64,000 nt of DNA, taken from NCBI GenBank assembly GCA_963751335.1, contig CAVVUB010000001.1, forward strand, positions 1-64,000, read 5' to 3'. This stretch comes from Bog-473 sp963751335 (GTDB taxonomy: Bacteria; Actinomycetota; Acidimicrobiia; Acidimicrobiales; RAAP-2). This document shows positions 18,773-26,952 of this stretch, one piece after another; the stretch's first letter is position 1; the number at the start of each line of letters is the position of its first letter. The notes under the pieces were generated by a model. That model made no database searches. It saw nothing but the letters and a program-made list of their open reading frames with translations, and was not told the origin of the DNA. Both the position numbers and the translations under genes were made by a program.

Positions 18773-19908
18773 ACGCCGGCGAGGGAGTCGACGTGCTGAT
18801 GCGGCCCGTGGGACTTCGGAACGTCAGCTCCACATTGGCGTCGCCCGAGACCCTCCATCCGAGCTCGTGCACGGCCCGGTGGTGCTGGTCGCACAACTCG
18901 ACCAGGTTGTCGAGGTCGGTCGGCCCACCGTCGACCCAGTGCCGGACGTGGTGGACGTCCGTGAACTCGACATGGGTGCATCCGGGGAACCGGCATCCCT
19001 TGTCTCGCCGGCGGATGACGATTCGTTGCGCGTCCGTCGGGTCCCTCTGGGTGCGGCCCAGGTTGAGGGAGCGACCGTCTGGTCCGTCGCCGGAGACGAA
19101 GATCTTGGAGTCGCAGGCCAGACGCCGCGCCACCTCGGTGGAGACCGGACCGAGCACGTCGAGTTCGGCTGTTCCGGGACCGCCGGCGAGGAACGAGAAA
19201 TCGGCGTGGACGACCATCGTCGGGCGATTGCGCCGCATGCCCCCGGCTCGGCCGCGCCCGTCGTCGGCCTCCTGCGTCGCCCTTGCACACCGCCACCAAG
19301 GCGTCGGCCATGCGCTGATCGAACGGTGTGTTCTCCCGTACCCGCCGTGAGGCTCGGTCGACCAAGGCGCTCTTCACGACGGCGTACTGGTCGACGGGGA
19401 GGACGCCCGTGAGGCTGCGCCGTCGATCGTCGAAGCGGAGGAATCGACGGGCGTAGAAGCCGGTGGCCTGCTGGTCGGATTGATTGCGTGAGGCGATGGC
19501 GAGCTCACGGACCTGCTTGGCCGACCAATGGGTGGCTTGCTCGGCCAGCTAGGCGTCCGTCTCTGGTTTCGCCACCTCGACGAGTGGCTTGACCTGATCG
19601 AACGAGAGCTTTCCCTTCGAGAGGGCATCGGAGATCTTGGGCAGTCGCTGCAGCTTGGCCGCCGCCGAGACCCATTCTCGTGCAGTGCTGGCCGACACGC
19701 CGCAGCGCAGGGTCAGCCAGGCCACCATCGAGGAGGAGCCGTCGACCCTCCAGGCTTTACGCCGATCGAGCTCCACGATGGCGTTGAGCAGCTGACTCTG
19801 GTGGGCCGAGATCGCCTTGTGGTGCTGCGCCACGCTGGCAATCAGCGACTCGGTTCTTCTCGACACCGTCTCAGGTCGAGGTCCGTCTCGGAGGGTTTTC
19901 GATGTCAT
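18741..19908 (-). pseudogene. DUF222/HNH endonuclease family gene, interrupted by an in-frame TAG and a frameshift
   Basis: ATG at 19908 starts a helical DUF222-like region (LIASVAQHHKAISAHQSQLL, STAREWVSAAAKLQRLPKIS). At 19549-19551 an in-frame TAG interrupts it, yet the same frame continues at once with LAEQATHWSAKQVRELAIAS. Near 19270 a frame change leads to the C-terminal half with RRDKGCRFPGCTHVEFTDVH, HHVRHWVDGGPTDLDNLVEL and CDQHHRAVHE, the HNH nuclease motif with its zinc cysteines. Actinobacteria carry many such 13E12-type repeat proteins with unknown targets. Because it contains a stop as well as a frameshift it may be truly inactive. It overlaps the end of menD on the opposite strand. 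Confidence 0.75.
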
Positions 19909-20006
19909 ACACAAAGAACGGTCGCCCCGATGTTCGGGAGGCGCCGAGATTCGAGTGGAAGATCACTCGGTAGGCCGGACCGACACTCTGAAAACGGTCG
20001 TGATGG

Positions 20007-20216
20007 TTATTTGTGCGAGAGCTCGAGCGTGGCTCGTCCGTCGCCGATCACCCGCGCACCTGCCCAAATGAGCAGCGATCCCACGCGCTGTCGTGAACGG
20101 GAGAACCGCGGTGATTTCTCATCGTGATGGACACGTGGTTGACCTCGGCTGCGTCGTGCAGAGAGGAGATCCTCGTGTCTGGCTTTGGCGAGGGCTCGGA
20201 GTAGTTCGGGGTGCAT
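20007..20216 (-). CDS. small basic protein of a conserved actinobacterial type
   Basis: The 69-residue product begins MHPELLRALAKARHEDLLSA and ends with a hydrophobic stretch VGSLLIWAGARVIGDG and LELSHK. ATG at 20216 is supported by AAGGAG six bases upstream (minus strand). Small proteins opening with this HPELLRALAKARHEDLL helix are familiar from Actinomycetota but no function is known to me. The amphipathic N-terminus plus short hydrophobic tail could associate with membrane. A 25-codon frame with a strong ribosome site lies 130 bases upstream on the same strand. Confidence 0.65.
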   Translation of the reverse strand: MHPELLRALAKARHEDLLSARRSRGQPRVHHDEKSPRFSRSRQRVGSLLIWAGARVIGDGRATLELSHK

Positions 20217-20346
20217 TGTTGCTCCTTGAGAACAGAGAAGAAGTATGTACGGGCGGTGTAACAAAGGGCGTGGGCGCGGCAGAGCCGATGGCCCGAAAGT
20301 GTGAAGAAGCGGGGCGCCGGAGCGCTCGCCGCGAACTCGATGCTGG

Positions 20347-20424
20347 TTAGCCCAGCAGAGCGTGATTGCCCGCGGCGGCAGGGGCGCACAGCATTGGCTT
20401 CTGATCGTTTGTCGACAACTTCAT
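20347..20424 (-). CDS. candidate 25-residue small protein
   Basis: ATG at 20424 is preceded by GGAGGT at 20431-20436 (minus strand) with a six-base gap, a near-ideal site. The peptide begins MKLSTNDQKP, has a single cysteine (PMLCAP) and ends AAAGNHALLG before TAA. No family is recognised. TATGCA-AACA-TATGCA, a direct repeat at 20459-20474, lies about 35 bases upstream and could be part of its promoter. The evidence is only the ribosome site and the position ahead of the other small gene. Confidence 0.35.
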   Translation of the reverse strand: MKLSTNDQKPMLCAPAAAGNHALLG

Positions 20425-20744
20425 GTGTGCACCTCCTTCGTGCTCGCGTTCGAGTTGCTATGCAAACATATGCACGCACAAATGGCGAGCACTGCGGGCG
20501 AGAACGCAATGAATGTGCGCAGCCACCGCGCGGACCACCGATGGAATGCCGAACACGAGCGGCGAGAACACGCGTCGAAGTGACGACCGTCGCAGAGCGC
20601 AGGCGGCAAGCGACCGTGCGTGCCGACATCAGCCCGACACCCGATCCTCAAGGATGAACTTCAGACTGCGAATGACCTGGCGTGAATGCGACGAACGCAA
20701 TCAGGCAATGCTCGGCTGACGGCCACAAGGTCGGAGAGGCCTCC

Positions 20745-22287
20745 TCAGCGATAGCGGTCGGCCGGCACCCATTCCCGTGACTCCGGAACGGCAGCCGCTC
20801 GGGCAGGTGAATCACCGCCTCGGGTGAGCGCCGGCCGAAGGAGGAGGCGTCGAGCACGTAGAGGTCGCTCGCGCCCCGGTCGGGATCGTCGACCACGGTC
20901 AGGAGCCAACCCTCCTCGTCGCTGTGGCCCTCGACGGACCGCACGAAGATCGGCTCGCTCACCCGCCTCCCTTCCCGGGGCTCCACGAGGCCACCTCGTC
21001 CCGGTCGAGGTCGAACTTCAAGAGTCCGGCCGAGTGGACCAGGGCCCTTCGCATCAGAACCGCGAGAGTGCCGACCCCGACTCGAACCCTGAACCAACCC
21101 TGAACCTGAAGTCGAGCCTGACCCTGAGGTCGAACCTCGAGGTCCCGGGCGTCGCCACCAGCTCGACGGCGTAGCCGTACCGGAAGACCTGGCCCTCACA
21201 GGTCTGGTCCATCCGTGGATACTCCACCCGCCGGTCGTCCAACTGCTGGCGCTCGAGCCGATCCCCCACGAGCCGCCACCGCTCGAGACGGCCAGGCTCC
21301 CGCCGATCGGCGTCCGGCCGATCCCGCCGGTCCCACCACCGAGGCCGCCAGATCGACCAGCTTGGCCCGGTTCTGGGACGTCGTAGCGGCACACGAACAG
21401 CGCCATGTCGGGAAGGTCGTCCGATGCACCCGCCTCGCGCGTCCGGCCCTCGGGGCCGACCGCGCCCTCTTCCCACGCACCGAGCACATGGGTGACCAGA
21501 CACGGGTCGACGCGGAACCAGCGCACCAGCGAGCCGTCGCCGCCCCGCGGGACCACGCCGACCCACCCTTCCGCGCCGGGCACCCACCCGAACGGCACCG
21601 CCGGGTCGGACGTCACCGCAGAGCCGACGTCGCCCCCGCCGCCATCGCCGACCACGCCACCGCCACCGCCACCGCCACCGCCGCCGCACCACGCCGCCCC
21701 TCGAGCCGCCGAGTCGGCGACTCGATGAACACCACATGGCCCTCGGTCACTCCGATGTCGTGCTGCCACGTGGCCCGCTCGAGCGCAACCGACTGCGCAG
21801 TGCGCAGGCCCCCGCCGGCGTCCCATTCGCCCAGGCGCAACCAGATCTCGCCGTCGCCGCCGTCAGCGCCGACGCCCGCGCCGAGCCTGTCCCACGCCCA
21901 CCCCGTCGTCCACCGAGAAGAGCACCCGAGCCCCGTCCGACGCCACCCGGTGCACGTGCGAGGCGATGGGCACGGTCAGGCCGCCGCCGAACTCCTCGGG
22001 CGCCAGCAGGCGGGAGTACTGCGACGGCAGGCCCGCCTCGGGCAGCGCCAGCACCGAGCCGGCGTGCCAGAAGACACCGGCGTCCGCCGGCGAGTCGACC
22101 CGCAGGTACGACACCGCCTGTCCGTCGCGCAGCTCCACGGCGTGCAGCGCACCCCGGCCGGGTCGCCCGCCGCCGTCCCGCCGCCGCCGGGCCCCACCCG
22201 GTAGAGCATCCCCTGGAGGTCCGGCGGTAACGACCCCTCCATGGGCAACGGAGGCACCGTGTCCGAGAACCCAGCGCCGAGCACCAT
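20745..22287 (-). CDS. carotenoid cleavage oxygenase (RPE65/lignostilbene dioxygenase) family, heavily frame-disrupted
   Basis: Fragments in several frames reconstruct the family: PPLPMEGSLPPDLQGMLYRV at the N-terminus, FWHAGSVLALPEAGLPSQYS, VPIASHVHRVASDGARVLFS, the iron-histidine region WQHDIGVTEGHVVFIES, EPIFVRSVEGHSDEEGWLLT, and a C-terminal LPERLPFRSHGNW with VPADRYR and a stop at 20745-20747. These histidine environments are those of the seven-bladed propeller with four iron-binding histidines. At least five frame changes occur, and a (CCGCCA)n tract at about 21657-21690 encodes a glycine run. The start is uncertain (22287 to 22329). It is divergent from tyrS. Its substrate is unknown. 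Confidence 0.8.
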
Positions 22288-22327
22288 GCGGCCAACCAAC
22301 CTACCTGCGTATGGCAGCATCAAAGGC

Positions 22328-23604
22328 ATGCCCACCCTTTCGGAGGACCTCGCCTTCCGCGGCCTGATCCACCAGGTGACCGACCCCGATCTCCCGAAGC
22401 GCCTCGACGACCCGAGCGCCCCCATCACGCTCTACGCCGGCTTCGACCCGAGCGCCGACAGCCTCCACGTGGGCAATCTCCTCCAGCTCTGCACGCTGCG
22501 CCGCTTCCAAGAGGGTGGGCACCGCCCCATCTCCCTCGCCGGCGGGGGCACCGCCATGATCGGCGACCCGGGCGGCAAGCAGAGTGAGCGCCAGCTCCTC
22601 GACCTCGAGACCATCGAGGCCTACCTCGAGAGGGTCCGTCCCCAGCTGGGCCAGTTCCTCGATCTCGACCAGGCCTTGCTCCTCAACAACGCCGACTGGT
22701 TGGCCACACTCTCCACCCTCGAGTTCCTGCGCGACGTGGGCAAGCACTTCACGGTCAACCAGATGGTGGGCAAGGAGTCGGTCAAGACGCGCTTCGAGCG
22801 ACCGGACCAGGGCATCAGCTACACCGAGTTCAGCTACATGCTCCTCCAGGCCTACGACTTCCTGCGTCTGCACGAGGACCACGGCTGCGACCTGCAGATC
22901 GGCGGCAGCGACCAGTGGGGCAACATCACCATGGGGGTCGAGCTCATCCGCAAGGTCTGCGGCGACGAGGCCTACGGGCTCACCACCCCGCTCGTCCTCA
23001 AGCCCGACGGCACCAAGTACGGCAAGACCGAGAGCGGCACGGTCTGGCTCGATGCGCAGCGCACCAGCCCCTTCGCCATGTACCAGTTCTTCGTCAACAC
23101 GCCCGACGAACAGGTCGGCCAGCTGTTGCGGTTCTTCTCCTTCTTGGATCACGACGCAATCTCCCAACTGGACTCGGACACGGCGACGCACCCGGAGCGC
23201 CGCCAGGCCCAAAAGGCCCTCGCCCGTGCGGTGGTGGCGATGGTGCACGGGGAGGCCGAGGTGTCCAGGTGCGAGGAGGCCTCGGCTGCGCTCTTCAGCG
23301 AGGAGATCGCCGGCCTGTCCGAGGACATGCTGCTCGCCGTGACGGAGGACGCGCCGACGACCGAGCTCGGCCGGGCCGAGCTGGTCGACGGCGGCCTCGG
23401 GCTGGTCGATCTGCTCGAGCGCACCGGCCTGGCCAAGTCGCGGAGCGAAGCCCGGCGCACCATCGACGCAGGGTGGTGCCTACGTCAACAACGTGCAGCA
23501 GACGCGACGCCGCCCGCACCCTGGGCCCGTCCGACCTGCTGCACGACCGCTACGTCGTGCTGCGCAAGGGCCAGCGCGACGTCCACATCGTCCGGGCCAC
23601 CTGA
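22328..23604 (+). CDS. tyrS: tyrosyl-tRNA synthetase, two frame changes near the C-terminus
   Basis: ATG at 22328 opens MPTLSEDLAFRGLIHQVTDP. The class I signature appears as DSLHVGNLLQL (HIGH-like, about residue 47) and KYGKTESG (KMSKS-like, about residue 230); QAYDFLRLHEDHGCDLQIGG and SDQWGNITMGVEL line the tyrosine site. Near 23471 one extra base shifts the frame to GGAYVNNVQQT, and a second shift near 23500 gives DAARTLGPSDLLHDRYVVLR, the S4-like RNA-binding tail, to a stop at 23604. Both changes behave as single inserted bases, so the gene is probably intact in the organism. It charges tRNA-Tyr. Confidence 0.93.
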
Positions 23605-23613
23605 TCCGCCGGC

Positions 23614-24149
23614 ATGGACCGACGCCGGCGCTACCGGACCACGACCCTCGTCCTGTTGTTCGTCATGCTCGGATCCGCTCTCGGTCCTGACCTCGTGCGC
23701 CGGGGCGGACCAGCAGGGTTCGGCCGCCCACCGCATGTCGGTCTGGGTCAGCGGCACCAGCTTCGGCGCCAACATCGGGACCCTGGTCGCCGACAACGCC
23801 CGCATCGCCAAGGTGGCGCCCAACGGCGCCGGCGCGCTCCACGCTGCCTGCAGCACCATGATCAACGATGCCGAGATGGCGAATAGCTCGCTGCCCTCGC
23901 CCGATCCCACCGTCACCGATCTGCTGACCAAGGCCTATGGCCTCGAAGGCGACGGCCGGGAACGACTGCTACAACTCGGGCGCCACCAACCAGACGCTGC
24001 TCACCAAGTCCGAGCGCGAGGGCATCAAGGCCGACGCTCTCTACGACGAGGTCCTCCAGCGCATCCGCCGGATCACCGGCACGGCGCCGGTGACGACCAC
24101 AACGTCGGGCAACAGCGGCAACTCCGGCATCGGGGGCATCTTCGGATGA
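23614..24149 (+). CDS. putative secreted lipoprotein, frame-disrupted
   Basis: ATG at 23614 opens a basic N-terminus and hydrophobic core (RRRYRTTTLVLLFVMLGSAL). In a second frame LTSCAGADQ supplies a lipobox-like cysteine, followed by SVWVSGTSFGANIGTLVADN, ACSTMINDAEMANSSLPSPD and, after another change near 23950, AGNDCYNSGATNQTLLTKSE and a Gly/Ser/Thr-rich end. It looks like an exported lipid-anchored protein of about 175 residues with two or three further cysteines. No family is recognised. Its TGA overlaps the ATG of the flavin reductase gene, and it begins 9 bases after tyrS. Confidence 0.6.
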
Positions 24150-24715
24150 CACCGCCGACGCCACCGTCGTCCCGACCTTCCGACGCCGCCACGCCCGAAA
24201 CCGAGGCCGACGAGTTCGACCGCCACCGCCGCCGGGTGCTCTGGAGCCTCACCACCGGCTTGTACCTCGTCGGCAGTCGTTCCGGCGACGAGGTCAACCT
24301 CATGACGGCCAACCTCGTCGTCCAGGTCTCCATGGAGCCCAAGCTGGTCGCCGTCGCCCTCGAGCACGAGTCGGTCACCGCCCGCCTCGTCCGCGCCGCT
24401 GGGGGCTTCACCCTGACCGTCCTGGCCCGCGCCGACCGCGATGTGGTGCGGCGCTTCGTCAAGCCGGTGGTCGAGGTGGAGCGGGCACCCGACGGGACGG
24501 TGACGTCCATGAGCGGCCATGCCGTCGTGGAGGTCGGTCCCGGGCGCGTGCCTGTCCTGGCCTCGAAGGCGGCCTATCTGCTGTGCCGTCTCGAGCGGGT
24601 CGACGAACTGGGCAGCCACGACCTCTACATCGGCGAGGTGACCGAGGTGGGAGGCGAACCCGCCGCGGCCGAGGTCCTCCGCATGGAGGACACCCGCATG
24701 CACTACGGCGGCTAG
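24146..24715 (+). CDS. flavin reductase-like FMN-binding domain protein
   Basis: After a charged N-terminal ~25 residues, the product reads RRVLWSLTTGLYLVGSRSGD, EVNLMTANLVVQVSMEPKLV and AVALEHESVTARLVRAAGGF, the split-barrel flavin reductase fold (similar to the FMN-binding component of two-component monooxygenases), and ends with LYIGEVTEVGGE and RMEDTRMHYGG. Length (189 residues) is normal. ATG at 24146 overlaps the preceding stop (ATGA), indicating translational coupling. No partner oxygenase lies next to it; a link with the upstream lipoprotein gene is only positional. Confidence 0.85.
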   Translation: MTPPTPPSSRPSDAATPETEADEFDRHRRRVLWSLTTGLYLVGSRSGDEVNLMTANLVVQVSMEPKLVAVALEHESVTARLVRAAGGFTLTVLARADRDVVRRFVKPVVEVERAPDGTVTSMSGHAVVEVGPGRVPVLASKAAYLLCRLERVDELGSHDLYIGEVTEVGGEPAAAEVLRMEDTRMHYGG

Positions 24716-24995
24716 GGCCGCTCCTCGGCCTGGCTCCGTCCAGCGCGTCGCCCTGGCCTTCTCCGTCCCCGGGCGCCGGTTTGGGCCGCAGGTCGATGCG
24801 CAACGTCAAGATGCCGTCGACCAGCTCGGCTTCGGCGTCACCGATCATGGCGTAATCCGCGAAATCGCGCTGGGCCTGCTCACGAAAGCGCACCCGCTCG
24901 GGCCCCTCGATCGGTGGCATGCCCCACGTCCGCACCGCCTCGGCCCGCTGCCGGAAGCGGGCCACCATCTCCTGGGGATCGAACGCCGCAGGCAC
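24459..24995 (-). CDS. conserved-looking hypothetical protein; only the N-terminal third is convincing
   Basis: From ATG at 24995 the protein reads FDPQEMVARFRQRAEAVRTW, GMPPIEGPERVRFREQAQRD and FADYAMIGDAEAELVDGILT with LRIDLRP, a plausible compact domain of about 70-80 residues. Beyond about 24750 it becomes a proline/arginine-rich run that is the antisense of the flavin reductase gene, so the true stop is probably near 24715-24750 and was lost through an indel. No function is known. Treat 24750-24995 as the reliable part. Confidence 0.5.
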   Translation of the reverse strand: MPAAFDPQEMVARFRQRAEAVRTWGMPPIEGPERVRFREQAQRDFADYAMIGDAEAELVDGILTLRIDLRPKPAPGDGEGQGDALDGARPRSGPSRRSACGCPPCGGPRPRRVRLPPRSPRRCRGRGCPVRRPARDGTADRPPSRPGQARARDRPPRRHGRSWTSPSRRVPAPPRPPA

Positions 24996-25027
24996 GGCGC
25001 TCAGCGTAGATGGTGGAATGGAGCGCA

Positions 25028-25408
25028 GTGAATGACGGCCTGTCCCACATCACCAAGCCCGTGACGGCCGAGCTCGTGGCGGCGCATGTCCGCGAGGCAC
25101 TCGAGAGCAATGAGGTGGAACGCTTCGCCGAGCTGCTCAGCCCGGACGTGCACTGGGGCCCGCCGGACGATGCCACGCCGCCCTGTCAGAATCGAAAACA
25201 GGTACTGAAGTGGTACTCGAAGGGGCGCGAGGCCGGGCGCCGTGTGTCGACCGTCACCGAGGTCGAGGTGCACGGCAACGCCGTGTTGGTCGGGATGCAC
25301 CTCGAGGGAGAAGGGGAGCGCTGGCAGGTGCTCCGGGTCGGACCCGAAGGGGTCAACGACATCCGGGGCTTCGAGGACCGAGTCCAGGCCACCGCGCAAC
25401 TCCTCTGA
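25028..25408 (+). CDS. SnoaL/NTF2-like protein
   Basis: The product contains VAAHVREALESNEVERFAEL, LSPDVHWGPPDDATPPCQNR and QVLKWYSKGREAGRRVSTVT with EVEVHGNAVLVGMHLEGE, which is the helix-helix-then-curved-sheet order of SnoaL-like proteins. GTG at 25028 is chosen; ATG at 25010 in the same frame is an alternative that would overlap the divergent gene's promoter. Members range from polyketide cyclases to simple ligand-binding proteins; no catalytic residues can be assigned here. It stands alone, divergent from the 24995 gene. Confidence 0.72.
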   Translation: MNDGLSHITKPVTAELVAAHVREALESNEVERFAELLSPDVHWGPPDDATPPCQNRKQVLKWYSKGREAGRRVSTVTEVEVHGNAVLVGMHLEGEGERWQVLRVGPEGVNDIRGFEDRVQATAQLL

Positions 25409-25529
25409 GCTGGGAGAGGGCGGAGGGGGGCCCGCCAGCCACTACACTGTCGAGCGGTCGGAAAGGCCCGTGCGGTCTGGCCATGGGGCGGGATGGGTTG
25501 GCGCGGACCGGGTGTGACAAGGAGTTCTC

Positions 25530-25736
25530 GTGAAAAAGGGACGCCATCGGCGCTTCGAGGAAGCGCGAAGCCTGAAACGATCTTCCACGGAGTCGACAGG
25601 GAAATGCGTCGAGTGCGGGGCTGAGCCGGACGACGTGCACGCGTCGTGGTGCATGGCCGAAGAGGACAAGTACGACCGCATCCTCGGTTCCATGCCCTCG
25701 ACGTCCACCTCCGACGATGATCCGCTCAACGACTGA
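25530..25736 (+). CDS. small cysteine-containing protein, probably zinc-binding
   Basis: The 68-residue product starts MKKGRHRRFEEARSLKRSST and contains CVECGAEPDDVHASWC, a CxxC plus a further cysteine that could hold a metal ion, followed by an acidic tail ending DDDPLND. GTG at 25530 has AAGGAG eight bases upstream. Similar small proteins are common in Actinomycetota, with no known function. It lies between the SnoaL-like gene and a convergent cysteine-rich gene. Confidence 0.68.
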   Translation: MKKGRHRRFEEARSLKRSSTESTGKCVECGAEPDDVHASWCMAEEDKYDRILGSMPSTSTSDDDPLND

Positions 25737-25795
25737 TCTGCCGTTTCAGCCGATCATCCGCCCAGCCTGATCGGCAGTGGCGCGAGCGCGCCTCC

Positions 25796-26602
25796 TCAGC
25801 CGCCCGGCTCGGATCCCTCCACCTGTCCCTCCACGGCACCGACCGAAGCCGTCTCCTTGTCGGAGCGTCGTCGCACGGCCGGGTGGGGGAGCGGCACGCC
25901 CTTCTTGCGCAGCCGAGCCCGTTCGTCGAGCAGCGAGACCATCTCCCGATAGACCTTGGCCCCCACCATTTCGGTGAGCTCGGCCTCCATCTCCTGGTAC
26001 ACGGGCTTGGTTCCCACGAAGGCGTCGGGCGCCTCGGTGCACCACCAGTGGAACTCGCGCCCGCCCTTGCCCCAGTGGCGCCGGTCCCACTGGCGCACGA
26101 CCGAGGTGACGTGGCCCTCCTCGTCGTCGACCTGGTCCTCGCGCCGTAAGGGGAGTTGCCAGCAGACTTCTGGCTTGAGCGTCATGAAGTTGACGCCTCG
26201 ACGCGCCGCGGCGATGTGGAAGGCGCAGCCCGCGCCGGCGGCGAAATCCGGTTTGTTCAAGAAGATGCAGGCGTCGCCGAGGAGCTTGGTCACGGTCTCG
26301 CCGTGCTTGTTGACCTCAATCACGTTCTTCTTCTTGCCGTGGTTCTGCCACTCCTCGGGGGTCAGGGTTGCCGCCGCCTTCTCGACCCGCCGCGCGTCCT
26401 TCTTGTCGACCAGGTGGGCGCCGTAGCTGCAGCACCCCTGCACGAGCTCGGGCGCCGGCCCGGTGAGCACGCCCTGGCAGCCGTTGCCGAAGATGCAGGT
26501 CCAGTTGCTCGTGAGGAACGTGGCGTCGAAGACCCACGTCCGCTCCTCTTCGTCGTCCTCGAAGCTCAGCCACTCGTGCGGATCGATGGGTTCACGCTCC
26601 AT
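25796..26602 (-). CDS. cysteine-rich conserved protein of unknown function
   Basis: From ATG at 26602 the product reads WLSFEDDEEERTWVFDATFL, TSNWTCIFGNGCQGVLTGPA and LVQGCCSYGAHLVDKKDARR, then LGDACIFLNKPDFAAGAGCA and LKPEVCWQLPLRREDQVDDE. At least seven cysteines lie in two clusters, suggesting bound iron or zinc, somewhat like the YkgJ/DUF3109 cysteine-cluster proteins; that link is tentative. The C-terminal third is charged. It is divergent from the NifU-domain gene across a 350-base gap carrying 17-bp tandem repeats. The proximity to an iron-sulfur protein gene is suggestive only. Confidence 0.7.
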   Translation of the reverse strand: MEREPIDPHEWLSFEDDEEERTWVFDATFLTSNWTCIFGNGCQGVLTGPAPELVQGCCSYGAHLVDKKDARRVEKAAATLTPEEWQNHGKKKNVIEVNKHGETVTKLLGDACIFLNKPDFAAGAGCAFHIAAARRGVNFMTLKPEVCWQLPLRREDQVDDEEGHVTSVVRQWDRRHWGKGGREFHWWCTEAPDAFVGTKPVYQEMEAELTEMVGAKVYREMVSLLDERARLRKKGVPLPHPAVRRRSDKETASVGAVEGQVEGSEPGG

Positions 26603-26836
26603 GACGAGCGACGATACAACGTGCACCTCCGTTCCTCGTGACTCGCGGGCGACACCATCCGGCCCGCGTCCGTGCCCGCACGTCTGGCCCGCACGTGCCC
26701 CGCAGTTGGCCGCCTGGGGTTTCCGCGCCGGGACGTCGAGATGGGAGCCGACAAGGCCCGATCGAGACGGTCCGACGAGGCAGCCCGGCGGACCGGTGGG
26801 AGGCTGCCGGGGGGAGTCCGTCACGAGGCGGCGCAG

Positions 26837-26912
26837 CGGGCCGTCCAGATTTTCGGGCCGTCCAGATTTTCGGGCCGTCCAGATTTTCGGGCCGTCCAGA
26901 TTTTCGGGCCGT
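26837..26912. repeat. four perfect 17-bp tandem repeats plus a partial fifth
   Basis: The unit CGGGCCGTCCAGATTTT repeats at 26837, 26854, 26871 and 26888 with no mismatch, then breaks off after CGGGCCGT (26905-26912). The TTTT in each unit stands out against GC-rich flanks. The 17-bp period is not a multiple of three, so it is not a protein repeat. It could be a protein-binding array or a copy-number-variable tract. Confidence 0.95.
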
Positions 26913-26939
26913 GCGGACAGGGTGACCCGACCAGCCCCG

Positions 26940-26945
26940 TAGACT
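26940..26945 (+). promoter_or_regulatory. -10 box for a leaderless transcript of the NifU-domain gene
   Basis: TAGACT fits the actinobacterial TANNNT -10 pattern and ends seven bases before the ATG at 26953, where transcription would begin. No ribosome-binding site precedes the start. Confidence 0.5.
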
Positions 26946-26952
26946 TGCCGGC

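Larger units (their letters stand above)
26603..26952. other. divergent intergenic region between the cysteine-rich gene and the NifU-domain gene
   Basis: This 350-base region has no credible gene. It should contain the promoters for both flanking genes. Its notable contents are the four 17-bp repeats at 26837-26912 and a TAGACT box at 26940-26945 just before the rightward gene. Confidence 0.6.

Noticed and set aside
26837..26912. Tandem repeats as a CRISPR array
   Set aside because: The 17-bp units are directly adjacent with no spacers, and no cas gene is nearby.
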